NCBI RefSeq assembly: GCF_022865125.1
Contig: NZ_CP094828.1
Coordinates: 5,070,087 to 5,134,086, forward strand
Direction of reading: 5' to 3'
DNA: 64,000 nucleotides
DNA from: Acuticoccus sp. I52.16.1
Lineage (GTDB): Bacteria; Pseudomonadota; Alphaproteobacteria; Rhizobiales; Amorphaceae
Shown here: positions 10,576 to 19,943 of the stretch, one piece after another
Layout of the letters: each line of letters opens with the position of its first letter
Numbering within the stretch: the first letter of the stretch is position 1
Position numbers and translations under genes: made by a program
The notes under the pieces: model-generated
Told to the model about the DNA's origin: nothing
What the model saw: only the letters and a program-made list of their open reading frames with translations
Database searches by the model: none

Positions 10576-11052
10576 TCAGGCCTTGTCGTGGTCCACCGCG
10601 TCGTCGGCCTCGTCGGCGCGGGCCGAGGCACGGATGGCGGCCTGCTTGGCCCCCTCGGTCTCGTCCACCAGGTCGCTGCGAGGGATCGCCATGTGTCCGG
10701 GCGAGGCGAGCGCGGCCTCCTCCTCGGCGTCGAAGTTGTCGTCGACGATCTCGCTCTGGAGGTGGCTGCCGTCGTGCTCGCTGGCGGCGCGGGCCAGATC
10801 GTGGGCACCCTCGGTGTCGTCGGCGAACTCCGACTGCATCGGCTCCTGGCCGTGCTGACTGGCCTCGCGGGCATATTGGCGCGCCGAGGACGTCAGGTCG
10901 GCGAACTCGGTCTGCATGCCCTTGCCGGAGTTGCGCATGGCGCTTTCGGCCTCGGCGCGCTCCATCGCGTTCATCGTCGCCGGGTCGGGCTCGTGCGCCT
11001 GCGCACCGAAGACCCGCTGCAGCTGGTGGATGATGCGCTCCCTGATCGTCAT
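10576..11052 (-). CDS. Unknown protein with four 26-residue repeats
   Basis: A 158-residue acidic, probably cytoplasmic protein. After a 44-residue head (MTIRERIIHQLQRVF...) residues 45-148 form four consecutive blocks of exactly 26 residues (45-70, 71-96, 97-122, 123-148). The shared pattern is (M/L)-Q-(S/T)-E-(F/I)-(A/V)-D-(D/L)-T-E-G-A-x3-A-x2-A-S followed by a His/Asp/Gly-rich turn, most regular in the first two blocks. It has no signal peptide or membrane segment. It starts 6 bases behind a clear AGGGAGG ribosome site and lies between glmU and glmS on the same strand. I do not recognise the family. Confidence 0.75.
   Translation of the reverse strand: MTIRERIIHQLQRVFGAQAHEPDPATMNAMERAEAESAMRNSGKGMQTEFADLTSSARQYAREASQHGQEPMQSEFADDTEGAHDLARAASEHDGSHLQSEIVDDNFDAEEEAALASPGHMAIPRSDLVDETEGAKQAAIRASARADEADDAVDHDKA
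10609..10920 (-). repeat. Four in-frame 78-bp repeats within the 158-residue protein
   Basis: These positions encode residues 148 down to 45 of the protein above. Period is exactly 26 codons; the first two units are closest to each other (MQTEFADLT and MQSEFADDT), the third (LQSEIVDDN) and fourth (IPRSDLVDET) have diverged. The DNA repeats are degenerate, so the period is maintained at protein level. Confidence 0.7.
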
Positions 11053-11165
11053 GTCGGCCTCCCTGCCGGCGTGCTCAGAGACTGACACATGGTGCAGCCG
11101 GCCCGCATGACGACGGTCGCGGTACGAATTGGCGGCTCGGCGCGCTCGGCCGGCCCCGGCCCGGC

Positions 11166-12479
11166 TCAGGATTTGGGCTTGAGCGGCGAGCGGTCCGGCT
11201 TGGTCGCCTGTCGGCCGCGGGCGAGCGCCAGCGCGTTGGCGGGAACGTCCTCGGTGATCACCGACCCGGAGGCGACGAACGCCCCCTCGCCGATGGTCAC
11301 CGGCGCGACGAGCGCGCTGTTGGAGCCGATGAAGGCGCCCGCGCCGATCTCCGTGCGATGCTTGGCGACCCCGTCGTAGTTGCAGGTGATCGTGCCGGCG
11401 CCAATGTTGGCGGCCGCGCCGACCACGGCGTCGCCGATGTAGGACAGGTGCGAGATCTTCACCCCCGGCGCCAACGCCGCGTTCTTCAGCTCCACGAAGT
11501 TGCCGATCTTCGACCCCGGTCCGACGCTGGTCCCCCCGCGCGAGCGCGCGAACGGGCCGACCGCGGCGCCGGGCGAGACCACCGTGTCGACGAGGTGGGT
11601 GAAGGCGTGGACCGTCGCCCCGTCCCCCACCCTGACGCCCGTGCCGAAGACCACGTTGGGCTCGATGAGGACATCCTCGCCGATCACCGTGTCGTGGCTG
11701 AAGTACACCGTCTCGGGCGCGATCAGGGTCGCCGTCTCCAGGGCGCGGGCGCGGGCGCGGCGCTGGAACTCGGCCTCCGCCTCGGCGAGCTGGGCGCGGT
11801 CGTTGACGCCCATCACCTCGGCCGGCGAGGCCTCCTCCCACACCATGTCGAAGCCCCGCTCGACGCCGATGGCGACGAGATCGGTCAGATAGTATTCGCC
11901 CTTGGCGTTGTCGGCGCCGATGCTCTCCAGCGCCTCGAGCGGGGCGCCGGCCCGGATCGCCATCACGCCGGAATTGCACAGCGTGACGGCGCGCTCCTCC
12001 TCGCTGGCGTCGCGCTCCTCGCGGATGGCGCGCACGTGGCCGTTCTCGTCGAGCAGCAGGCGGCCGTAGCCGGTGGGCGCGGCGGTGCGGAAGGCGAGCA
12101 CGGCAAGGTCCGCCCCACCGACCACACGCTCGACCATGCGGTCGATCGTGGCGGCGGTGACGAGCGGGTTGTCGCCGAAGAGTACCACGACCGCGTCGAG
12201 GTCGGCCGCGAACGCCTCGCGCGCGGCGAGGACGGCATGGGCGGTGCCCTTCTGCTCGGCCTGGACGTGGAGGGAGAGCGCGTCGCCGGCGCGGCCCGCC
12301 GCCCAGGGCGCTTCCGGTCCGACGACGAGCGCGGCGCGGCTCACCCCCGCTTCGGCCGCGGCGGCGAGGACGTGGTCCACCATCGCCCGGCCGCCGACCT
12401 TGTGCAGCACCTTGGGCGTCTTGGAGCGCATCCGCGTTCCCTTGCCGGCGGCCAACACCACCGCGAGCGCCTGCGCCAT
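11166..12479 (-). CDS. glmU: Bifunctional N-acetylglucosamine-1-phosphate uridyltransferase / glucosamine-1-phosphate acetyltransferase
   Basis: A 437-residue enzyme catalysing the last two steps of UDP-GlcNAc synthesis. Residues 4-20 hold the nucleotidyltransferase loop LAAGKGTRMRS; the C-terminal half is a left-handed beta helix of hexapeptide repeats ending near SGSVITEDVP. ATG at 12479 is chosen because the catalytic loop lies right behind it; the open frame upstream has no matching residues. Its strand neighbours are the four-repeat protein and glmS, giving a hexosamine-precursor locus. Confidence 0.95.
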   Translation of the reverse strand: MAQALAVVLAAGKGTRMRSKTPKVLHKVGGRAMVDHVLAAAAEAGVSRAALVVGPEAPWAAGRAGDALSLHVQAEQKGTAHAVLAAREAFAADLDAVVVLFGDNPLVTAATIDRMVERVVGGADLAVLAFRTAAPTGYGRLLLDENGHVRAIREERDASEEERAVTLCNSGVMAIRAGAPLEALESIGADNAKGEYYLTDLVAIGVERGFDMVWEEASPAEVMGVNDRAQLAEAEAEFQRRARARALETATLIAPETVYFSHDTVIGEDVLIEPNVVFGTGVRVGDGATVHAFTHLVDTVVSPGAAVGPFARSRGGTSVGPGSKIGNFVELKNAALAPGVKISHLSYIGDAVVGAAANIGAGTITCNYDGVAKHRTEIGAGAFIGSNSALVAPVTIGEGAFVASGSVITEDVPANALALARGRQATKPDRSPLKPKS

Positions 12480-12641
12480 CTGCCTCTCTCCATCGCACGC
12501 TGTCTCCTTCTCCCACCACCTTGCCCGCGGCACGGCAAGGAGGGCGCGGCGGTTTTTTCGCGCCGTCCACGTGGCAGAGACATTATTTGAACGGCGCGCG
12601 GCGATCGGCTACCGGGGGACGGCCCTGCGGAAGGAAGCTCC

Positions 12642-13823
12642 ATGCGTCGACCGATGCGAATGCCGGCCCGTCCCCTGCTCGCGCTCGCCCTGGCGCCGGC
12701 GCTCGTCGTCCTCGCGCTCGCCAGGCCCGCCGCCGCGTTCGAGCCGACCGGCAACGCCGTCGCCGACGGGTTCCTGCGCATCGTGGAATCGGGCGGCTTC
12801 GCCGACGTGGCGATCGCCGGAAGCGGCCACAACGAGAAGGGCACCGTGCTGACCGGCCTGACCGCCAGCGCGCCCGGCCGCAACGAGCGTCTCGCCATCG
12901 GCACGGTGGTCATCGTCGGCGGCATGGTCGACGGTGCGAACGCCCTGCGCGCCGAGGTGATCCAGTATGCCGACGTCGCGATGACCAACATCGGCGACGG
13001 CTCGGTCTCGCGGGCGACCGCGCTCACCATCACGCCGGCGCGACTGCCGCTGCGCGAGGCGGGCGCGTCCTGGCTGGCGACGGTGCTGGGCGAGTTTCAG
13101 CAGCTGGTCCTCGAGGGGCTGGCGGCGCGGCCGGCGACCGGCAGCGCCGTCGCCGTGGAGCGGATCGAGGTGGTGCGGGAGGACGACGCCGACCCGGCCG
13201 CCGGCCGCATCGCCTTCCAGCGCGCGCGGGTGGACGCGGCCTTCTTCCAAGGCGGCGCCTCCACCGTTCTGACCGACCTCGGCTACGACACGCTGACCCT
13301 CAGCGGCACGCTCGCCGGGCGCTGGAACGCGGCCGACGGGGCGACGGAGCTGGCGCAGCTGGCGATCGCCGCCGGGGACGTCGGCGCCGTCGTGATGTCG
13401 GGCTCGGCAAGCGGGCTCAGCGGGCCGCGCCTCGCCGCGCTCGGCCAAAGCCTCGGCTCCGTCTCCGTCATGCTGCCGCTCCTCCAGGAGGTTCGTCTCA
13501 CCGCCCTCACCCTCGCCTTCCGCGACGGAGGCCTGACCGAACGACTGCTGGCGCACGCCACGGCGACCTCCGGCGCGTCGACCGACGCGGTGCGCGAGCG
13601 GATCGTCGACGGCGTGGCGCGGGTGGTCGCGCTGGTGGGGAGCGAGGGCCTCACCACCCAGGCGACCGACGCCGCGCGCCGCTTCCTCCTGGAGCCCGGC
13701 ACGCTCACGATCGCGGCCGAGCCGGCCGAGGCGGTGAGCCTGGCGCAGATCGTCGGGGGAGCGCTCCTGAAGCCGCAACTCCTCCCGCAGCTCCTCAACC
13801 TCTCGATCACCGTCGAGCCGTGA
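12642..13823 (+). CDS. Exported protein of unknown function
   Basis: A 393-residue protein with a clear Sec signal peptide (basic MRRPMRMPAR, hydrophobic LLALALAPALVVLALA, cleavage near PAAA, residue 33). The mature part is Ala-rich, without further membrane helices, and alternates short beta-like strands with helices. No catalytic motif is visible; I do not recognise the family. Its stop codon overlaps the GTG start of the P1-family peptidase by 4 bases, so the two are translationally coupled and probably act in one process. Confidence 0.65.
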   Translation: MRRPMRMPARPLLALALAPALVVLALARPAAAFEPTGNAVADGFLRIVESGGFADVAIAGSGHNEKGTVLTGLTASAPGRNERLAIGTVVIVGGMVDGANALRAEVIQYADVAMTNIGDGSVSRATALTITPARLPLREAGASWLATVLGEFQQLVLEGLAARPATGSAVAVERIEVVREDDADPAAGRIAFQRARVDAAFFQGGASTVLTDLGYDTLTLSGTLAGRWNAADGATELAQLAIAAGDVGAVVMSGSASGLSGPRLAALGQSLGSVSVMLPLLQEVRLTALTLAFRDGGLTERLLAHATATSGASTDAVRERIVDGVARVVALVGSEGLTTQATDAARRFLLEPGTLTIAAEPAEAVSLAQIVGGALLKPQLLPQLLNLSITVEP

Positions 13824-14782
13824 GCCACATCCTCGACGTTCCGGGACTGAGGCTCGGCCACGCGAGCGACGCCGCGCGGCGGACCGGCGTCACCACCGCG
13901 GTGTTCGACCAGCCGGCGACCGCGGCCGTCGCCGTTCACGGCGGCGCGCCCGGCACGCGCGAGACCGATGCGCTGGACCCGGCCCGCCTCGGCCCCGGCG
14001 TCGACGCGATCGTGCTCACCGGCGGGTCGGCGTTCGGCCTCGCCGCGGCGGACGGGGCCATGCTGGCGCTCGCCGAGATGGGCCGCGGCTTCGCGGTGCG
14101 CGAGCACCGGGTTCCGATCGTCCCCGCCGCGGTGATCTTCGACCTGTCGGGCGAGCGGCCGGACTATCGCACGCTCGGGGAAGCCAGCGTCGCCGCCGCA
14201 TTCGCCGCGCCGGACCGGACGCTCGGCACCATCGGCGCCGGCATCAACGCGATGACGGCCGGGCTGAAAGGCGGCTTCGGCGCCGCCTCGGCGCGGGTCG
14301 GCGGCGGCACGGTGGCGGCGTGCGTCGTCGCCAACGCGGTCGGCTCGGCGGTGGCAGCCGACGGACCCTGGTTCCGCGCCGCCCCGTTCGAGGTGGACGG
14401 CGAGTTCGGCGGCCTCGGCGCCCCGCGCGAGGCTGATTTCGCCACCGTCACGACCAAGCTGGGCGCCGCGATGCGCACCAACACCACCATCGCCCTCGTC
14501 GCCACCGACCTCGCCCTGACGCGGGGCGAGGCGCACCGCCTCGCCGTCGCCGCCCACGACGGCATCGCTCTCGCCGTCTGGCCAGCGCACACCATCATGG
14601 ACGGCGACACGGTGTTCGCCGCCAGCACCGGGCGCGCCCCCGCCCCCGCCTCTCTCGCCGAGACCGTCGCCCTGCACGCGGCGGCGACGCGCTGCCTCGC
14701 CCGCGCCATCGCCATCGCGGTCCATGCCGCCTCCCCCCGGCCCGGCGATCGCTTTCCGACATGGCGCGAGCGCTTCGGCTGA
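13820..14782 (+). CDS. P1 family peptidase (DmpA/ornithine acetyltransferase superfamily)
   Basis: A 320-residue member of the P1 (S58) family of N-terminal-nucleophile hydrolases, which includes L-aminopeptidase D-Ala-esterase DmpA; family members self-cleave to alpha and beta chains. Visible family features are VPGLRLGHASD at the N-terminus, LTGGSAFGLAAADG near residue 74, a glycine-rich stretch (GAGINAMTAGLKGGFG) and the C-terminal AHTIMDGDTVFAAST. The GTG start is fixed by the 4-base overlap (GTGA) with the preceding stop codon. Most likely a beta-peptidyl or aminopeptidase activity; substrate unknown. Confidence 0.85.
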   Translation: MSHILDVPGLRLGHASDAARRTGVTTAVFDQPATAAVAVHGGAPGTRETDALDPARLGPGVDAIVLTGGSAFGLAAADGAMLALAEMGRGFAVREHRVPIVPAAVIFDLSGERPDYRTLGEASVAAAFAAPDRTLGTIGAGINAMTAGLKGGFGAASARVGGGTVAACVVANAVGSAVAADGPWFRAAPFEVDGEFGGLGAPREADFATVTTKLGAAMRTNTTIALVATDLALTRGEAHRLAVAAHDGIALAVWPAHTIMDGDTVFAASTGRAPAPASLAETVALHAAATRCLARAIAIAVHAASPRPGDRFPTWRERFG

Positions 14783-14939
14783 GGCACCGACCGAATGCCT
14801 TGAAGAAAGGCACGACTAATTCATTGACACATTTCCCGAGTGCCGTTGTCATGGCGGGATACCTGCCCCCCGGCAGCTCGGCCGGGCGCAGACGTCCTTT
14901 GCGCGCCCCCTCCGCGCCCCGCTGCTCGACGAGGCCCAA

Positions 14940-16400
14940 ATGCAATATATCCGCGAACTCTTCGACTATATCGGCGACTTCACCTGGGGGTGGTCGCTGA
15001 TTCCCTTCCTCGTCGTGCTGGGGGTGTTCTTTACGCTCTCCTCGCAGTTCGTCCAGCTGCGGTTCTTCGGGCGCATGTTCGGCGTCCTCACCAAGACCGA
15101 GCCGAAAGACGGGCACATCTCCTCGCGCGAGGCGCTGCTGGTCTCGGTCGGCGGGCGCGTCGGCGGCGGCAACATCGCCGGCGTCGCGGTGGCGATCACC
15201 CTCGGCGGGCCGGGCGCGGTGTTCTGGATGTGGGCGATCGCGCTGGTGGGCATGGCGACGAGCCTCTTCGAGTGCTCGCTCGCCCAGCTCTTCAAGCGCA
15301 CGGAGGCGGACGGCAGCTACCGCGGCGGACCGGCGCAATACATCATCTACGGTCTCGGGCAGAACTTCCGCTGGCTGGCGGTGCTCTACGCGATCTGCCT
15401 CATCGCCGCCTTCGCATTCGGCTTCAACGCCTTCCAGGGCAACACCGTCGCCGGTGCGTTGCAGGAGAGCTTCGGCCTGTCGCGGCTCTATGCGGGCATC
15501 GGCTTCGCGATCCTCACCGCGCTCGTCGTGTTCGGCGGCATCCGCCGCATCGCCAAGGTGGCCGACGTCGTCGTGCCGGTGATGGCGTTCGGCTACATCG
15601 GCCTGGCGCTCGTCGTCATCCTCATCAACCTGCCGTCGGTGCCGGGGGTGATCGGCAGCATCCTCTCCAACGCCTTCGGCTTCACCTCGGCGGTGGCCGG
15701 CGGGGTCGGAGCGGCGGTGGCGCAGGGGCTGCGGCGCGGGCTCTTCTCCAACGAGGCGGGCCTCGGCTCGGCGCCCAACGTGGCCGCGATCGCGGACGTG
15801 AAGCACCCGGTCAGCCAGGGGGTGGTGCAGTCGCTCTCGGTCTTCATCGACACGATGGTGATCTGTTCGTGCACCGCGTTCATGATCCTGCTGAGCGACG
15901 TCTATCAGCCGGGCGCGGACATCGACGGCGTGGTGCTGACGCAGCAGGCCCTCTCCAGCCACTTCGGCGACTGGGCGAGCTACTTCCTGTCCCTCGCGGT
16001 GCTGCTCTTCGCCTTCTCCTCCATCATCTACAACTACTATCTCGGCGAGACGGCGCTGGCCGTGTTCACGGAGGGGCGCACGGCGCAGCTGGTGTTGCGC
16101 CTCATGGTGATCGCGCTGGTCTTCATCGGCGCGTCGGCGGAGGGCGCGACGTCGGTCTTCTTCTTCTCCGATCCGCTGATGGGCGTGCTGGCGCTGGTCA
16201 ACCTGATGGCGCTCCTCATGCTCTTCCCGATCGGGCTCAGGATGGTGCGCGACTACACCGCCCAGGTCCGCGCCGGGATCGACAACCCGGTGCTGAACCC
16301 GGCCGACTACCCGGAGCTCTCGCTGGACGAGACCGCGTGGCCGGCGGTCGGCGACGCGGCCCCGCCGCCCCCCGGCACCGCGACCGCCGCTTCGGCCTGA
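14940..16400 (+). CDS. Alanine/glycine:cation symporter (AGCS family)
   Basis: A 486-residue membrane protein with about 10-11 hydrophobic segments. AGCS signatures are present: the early GWSLIPFLVVLGVFFTL helix, SVGGRVGGGNIAGVAVAI, the conserved GGPGAVFWMWAIAL helix, and GLRRGLFSNEAGLGSAPN (about residues 263-280). The family moves alanine or glycine with sodium or protons. A GACGAGG ribosome site precedes the ATG. The last 30 residues are a Pro/Ala-rich cytoplasmic tail. It follows the peptidase gene after 157 bp; co-function in peptide-derived amino acid use is an inference. Confidence 0.9.
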   Translation: MQYIRELFDYIGDFTWGWSLIPFLVVLGVFFTLSSQFVQLRFFGRMFGVLTKTEPKDGHISSREALLVSVGGRVGGGNIAGVAVAITLGGPGAVFWMWAIALVGMATSLFECSLAQLFKRTEADGSYRGGPAQYIIYGLGQNFRWLAVLYAICLIAAFAFGFNAFQGNTVAGALQESFGLSRLYAGIGFAILTALVVFGGIRRIAKVADVVVPVMAFGYIGLALVVILINLPSVPGVIGSILSNAFGFTSAVAGGVGAAVAQGLRRGLFSNEAGLGSAPNVAAIADVKHPVSQGVVQSLSVFIDTMVICSCTAFMILLSDVYQPGADIDGVVLTQQALSSHFGDWASYFLSLAVLLFAFSSIIYNYYLGETALAVFTEGRTAQLVLRLMVIALVFIGASAEGATSVFFFSDPLMGVLALVNLMALLMLFPIGLRMVRDYTAQVRAGIDNPVLNPADYPELSLDETAWPAVGDAAPPPPGTATAASA

Positions 16401-16490
16401 TGCGGCGGGCGCGTCCCGCCCCGCCCCGTCCCGCCCCGGCAAGGCGGCGGGCGGTCGGCTCACCGCGGGCCGTGCCGCCGCTCGGCTCAT

Positions 16491-16526
16491 CGTCTCGCTG
16501 GGCGTCGTCTCGCTGGGCGTCGTCTC
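16491..16526. repeat. 15-bp tandem repeat at the 3' end of mtlK
   Basis: Unit CGTCTCGCTGGGCGT occurs twice (16491-16505, 16506-16520) followed by a six-base partial copy that runs into the mtlK stop codon. A short slippage-type repeat between the convergent AGCS and mtlK genes. Confidence 0.6.
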
Positions 16527-17994
16527 AGAGGTCGTCGTCGAGGTAGCGCTGGAGCGTCGCCTCGACACCGGCCTCCTTCAACGAGGCCAGCGCGGCGGCG
16601 AAGCGCTCCCGCAGCACCGGCGCGGAGCCGAGTGCACCGTAGATCTCGCTCTGGCCCAGCCACGCGGCGGGATCGGTCTGCGCCGCGCGTGCCACGGGTT
16701 GCAGGCGCTCCCAGTTTGGGTCGTTGGGCGCGATGGCCTCGCCGGCCTCCGTCTCTCCCACGCAGTACCGGCACCATAGCGCCGATTCCAACGCCAGGCC
16801 GGTGATAGACCGCCCCTCGGCGATGCGGTCCGCCAGGGTCGGCACGATGAATTTGGGCTGCCGGTTCGACCCGTCGAGGCACAGGCGGCGCACGGTGTCG
16901 CCGATCTTCGGATTGGCGCAGCGGGTCTCGATCAGCCGGGCATAGTCGGCAAGGCTGGTGCCCGGTACCGGCGGGACGGTGGGGATGATCTCGTCACGCG
17001 TGATCTTGGCGAGGAACGCCGCGATCGACGGGTGCGCCATCGCCTCGTGCACGTAGGTGATTCCGAGGAGCCCGGCCGGATAGGCGATCACCGCGTGACC
17101 GCCGTTGAGGATGCGGATCTTCATCAGCTCGTAGGGCGTCACATCGGCGACGAACTCGACGCCGACCTCCTCCAGAGCCGGGCGACCCGAGGGGAACGTG
17201 TCCTCCAGAACCCACTGCGTGAAGTCCTCGCAGAAGACTGGCCAGGCGTCCTCGATACCGAAGTTCTCGGCGCACAGGCGCCGCTCGCGCTCGCCGGTGG
17301 CGGGGGTGATGCGGTCCACCATGGCGTTGGGAAAGGCCACCTCGCTGGCGATCCAGCTCGCGAGGGCGGCGTCGTGGAGCCCGGCGGTGCCGACGACGGC
17401 GGCGCGCGTCACCGAGCCGTTGTGGGGGATGTTGTCGCAGCACATGACGGTGAACGGCGCGGTGCCGCTGGCGCGCCGGGCCGACAGCGCCGCCGCGATC
17501 AGGCCGAAGACGGTGCGCGGCGCGGTGGGCCGCTCGCCGTCATGGACGATGTCGGGATGTTGTGGATTGAAGACACCCGTGGAATCGACGAAGTAGCCGC
17601 CCTCCGTCACCGTCAGCGAGACGATGCGCGTCTCGGGATCCGTCAGCCGGGCGAGGATCGCGGTGGTGTCGCCGATGGGAAGGAAGCCGACCATCGGCGC
17701 CGTCACCCGTGCCTCGCTGGCCTCGGCGGACTGCTCGACGACGGTGGTGAGGAGGTCCTGCCCCGTCAGCGCCTCGCGCATCTTCTGGTCCCCGGCCATC
17801 ACGCCGGCGCCGACGATGCCGAAGTCGTGGTCGCGCCCCATGGAGAACAGGCGGTCGAGGTAGACGGCCTGGTGCGCGCGGTGGAAGTTGCCGATGCCGA
17901 AGTGGACGATGCCCGGCTTCAGCGCCGCCCGGTCGTAGCGCGGTGTGGCCGCGGATCGGATCTGGGGCAGCGTGGCGGCGGACAGGCGGATCAT
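16525..17994 (-). CDS. mtlK: Mannitol 2-dehydrogenase (polyol dehydrogenase family)
   Basis: A 489-residue NAD-dependent long-chain polyol dehydrogenase oxidising mannitol to fructose (related enzymes accept arabitol or sorbitol). The N-terminal nucleotide-binding part contains GIVHFGIGNFHRAHQAVY (about 28-45) and the C-terminal domain holds the active-site motif K-x4-N-x2-H (MKIRILNGGHAV), here complete. ATG at 17994 matches the family N-terminus. It is the last gene of the polyol import operon, 101 bp behind smoK; the short-chain sorbitol dehydrogenase (smoS) found in Rhodobacter between these two genes is absent here. Confidence 0.9.
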   Translation of the reverse strand: MIRLSAATLPQIRSAATPRYDRAALKPGIVHFGIGNFHRAHQAVYLDRLFSMGRDHDFGIVGAGVMAGDQKMREALTGQDLLTTVVEQSAEASEARVTAPMVGFLPIGDTTAILARLTDPETRIVSLTVTEGGYFVDSTGVFNPQHPDIVHDGERPTAPRTVFGLIAAALSARRASGTAPFTVMCCDNIPHNGSVTRAAVVGTAGLHDAALASWIASEVAFPNAMVDRITPATGERERRLCAENFGIEDAWPVFCEDFTQWVLEDTFPSGRPALEEVGVEFVADVTPYELMKIRILNGGHAVIAYPAGLLGITYVHEAMAHPSIAAFLAKITRDEIIPTVPPVPGTSLADYARLIETRCANPKIGDTVRRLCLDGSNRQPKFIVPTLADRIAEGRSITGLALESALWCRYCVGETEAGEAIAPNDPNWERLQPVARAAQTDPAAWLGQSEIYGALGSAPVLRERFAAALASLKEAGVEATLQRYLDDDL

Positions 17995-18095
17995 GACGGG
18001 CTCGCGGCTGATCGTGGAGATGGGCACGGCAGATCTAGCGCGCGGGGACGGCGCCATCCACGCCCCCCTGCGGCGCACCCGGCCGAGGCGGTCAT

Positions 18096-19094
18096 CTAGA
18101 TCGCCAGCCCCTCGGCGTCGAACTTGTAGATCTTGTCCGGCGACGGGGTGAGGTAGACCCGATCGCCGTGGTGGACGCCGAACTCGCCGTCCGAGCGGGC
18201 GGTGACCGTGCCGATCCCGTCGACGGCGACGTGCAGGAAGGTGTCGGATCCCAGATGCTCGGAAACGCTGACGGTGCCGGTCCACTCGCCCTGATCGGTC
18301 GACAGGGTGATGTGCTCCGGCCGCACGCCGATCGAATCGGCGCCGTGCTTCGAGGCCACGGCGCCATTGATGAAGTTCATCTTGGGCGAGCCGATGAACC
18401 CGGCGACGAACTTGTTCTTCGGCGCGCGGTAGAGGTCGAGCGGAGAGCCGACCTGCTCGATCCGCCCGGCCGAGAGCACGACGATCTTATCGGCCATCGT
18501 CATCGCCTCGACCTGATCGTGCGTGACGTAGATCATCGTCGTCTCGAGGTCGTTGTGGAGCTGGCTGATTTCGAGGCGCATGTTGACGCGCAGCGCCGCG
18601 TCGAGGTTGGAGAGCGGCTCGTCGAACAGGAACGCGGCCGGCTCGCGCACGATGGCCCGGCCGATGGCGACGCGCTGGCGCTGACCGCCGGAGAGCTGGC
18701 CCGGCCTGCGGTGGAGATAGTCGGTCAGGTTCAGCGTCGCGGCGGCGGCCTTCACCTTGGCGTCGATCGTCTTCTTGTCGATCTTCGCCATCTTCAGCGG
18801 AAAGGCGATGTTCTTGGCCACCGTCATGTGCGGATAGAGCGCGTAGGACTGGAACACCATCGCGAGCTTGCGCCGGGCCGGGGGCGTCGCGGTCGCGTCC
18901 TGCCCGTCGATCATGATCTGGCCGGAGGAGACGTCCTCCAGTCCGGCGATCAGGCGCAGCAGCGTGGACTTGCCGCAGCCGGAGGGGCCGACGAAGACGA
19001 CGAACTCCCCGTCCTCGATCTCGAGGTTCAGCGGCTTGATGACCTCGACCCCGCCGAACGACTTGGTGACGTCTTTCAGGATAATCTGTCCCAT
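18096..19094 (-). CDS. smoK: Polyol ABC transporter ATP-binding protein
   Basis: A 332-residue ATPase of the UgpC/MalK class. Walker [10 protein letters not shown] (36-44), signature LSGGQRQR, Walker [12 protein letters not shown] with the downstream switch THDQVEAM are all intact; the C-terminal 100 residues form the regulatory OB-type domain (IGVRPEHI). It would power the two permeases encoded just upstream. Start [15 protein letters not shown] is chosen from the family N-terminus; the stop of smoG lies 8 bp upstream. Confidence 0.9.
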   Translation of the reverse strand: MGQIILKDVTKSFGGVEVIKPLNLEIEDGEFVVFVGPSGCGKSTLLRLIAGLEDVSSGQIMIDGQDATATPPARRKLAMVFQSYALYPHMTVAKNIAFPLKMAKIDKKTIDAKVKAAAATLNLTDYLHRRPGQLSGGQRQRVAIGRAIVREPAAFLFDEPLSNLDAALRVNMRLEISQLHNDLETTMIYVTHDQVEAMTMADKIVVLSAGRIEQVGSPLDLYRAPKNKFVAGFIGSPKMNFINGAVASKHGADSIGVRPEHITLSTDQGEWTGTVSVSEHLGSDTFLHVAVDGIGTVTARSDGEFGVHHGDRVYLTPSPDKIYKFDAEGLAI

Positions 19095-19102
19095 GACGAA
19101 CC

Positions 19103-19933
19103 CTACTTGACCGCGCCGAAGGTGAGACCGCGCACCAATTGCTTCTGGCTGAACCAGCCCAGGATGAGGATCGGCGCGATCGCCATCGTCGAAGCGGCGG
19201 AGAGCTTGGCGTAGAAGAGCCCCTCGGGCGAGGAGTAGCTGGCGATGAACTGGGTCAGCGGCGCGGCGTTCACCGTGGTCAGGTTCAGCGTCCAGAAGGC
19301 CTCGTTCCAGGCGAGGATGACGTTGAGCAGCAGCGTCGAGGCGATCCCCGGCACCGCCATCGGCACCAGCACGTGGACGATCTCGGAGCGCATCGTCGCC
19401 CCGTCCATCCGCGCCGCCTCCAGAATGTCGCCCGGAATCTCGCGGAAGTAGGTGAAGAGCATCCACACGATGATCGGCAGGTTGATCATCATCAGGATGA
19501 AGATGAGCGCCACCTTGGTGTCGAGGAGGCCGGCGTTGAGACAAAGAAGATAGATCGGCATCAGCACGCCGACGGCCGGGAGCATCTTGGTGGAGAGCAT
19601 CCACATCAGGATGTCCTTGGTGAACCGCCCCGGCACGAACGCCATCGACCACGCCGCCGGCACCGCGATGACGAGCCCGCACAATGTGGAGCCCAGCGAG
19701 AGGACGACCGAGTTCCAGAAGTGGCGGAAATAGTCGGACCGCTCCTGCACCGTCTCGTAATTCTCCAGCGTCCAGTCGAAGAACAGGAACGAAGGCGGCG
19801 AGGCGATCGCCTCGCCCTCGGTCTTGAAGCTCGTCAGGATGGTCCACAGGACGGGGAAGAAGATCGCCAGGCCGATCGCCCAGGCGACGACGGTGATGGC
19901 GATCTTGCGGCGGGGGGAGACGGCTCTGGCCAT
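19103..19933 (-). CDS. smoG: Polyol/sugar ABC transporter permease (MalG type)
   Basis: A 276-residue inner membrane permease with six hydrophobic segments and the cytoplasmic EAA-type loop [22 protein letters not shown] (about residues 182-203), which docks onto the ATPase. Size and order behind a MalF-type permease place it as SmoG of the sorbitol/mannitol importer. It is 10 bp downstream of smoF and 8 bp upstream of smoK, so all three are surely one transcript. Confidence 0.88.
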   Translation of the reverse strand: MARAVSPRRKIAITVVAWAIGLAIFFPVLWTILTSFKTEGEAIASPPSFLFFDWTLENYETVQERSDYFRHFWNSVVLSLGSTLCGLVIAVPAAWSMAFVPGRFTKDILMWMLSTKMLPAVGVLMPIYLLCLNAGLLDTKVALIFILMMINLPIIVWMLFTYFREIPGDILEAARMDGATMRSEIVHVLVPMAVPGIASTLLLNVILAWNEAFWTLNLTTVNAAPLTQFIASYSSPEGLFYAKLSAASTMAIAPILILGWFSQKQLVRGLTFGAVK

Positions 19934-19943
19934 GGTGCGCCCC

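Noticed and set aside
8490..11033. Long plus-strand open frame (about 847 codons) opposite glmS
   Set aside because: It is antisense to glmS and the four-repeat gene, has His/Arg/Asp-rich composition typical of shadow frames in GC-rich DNA and no family signature.
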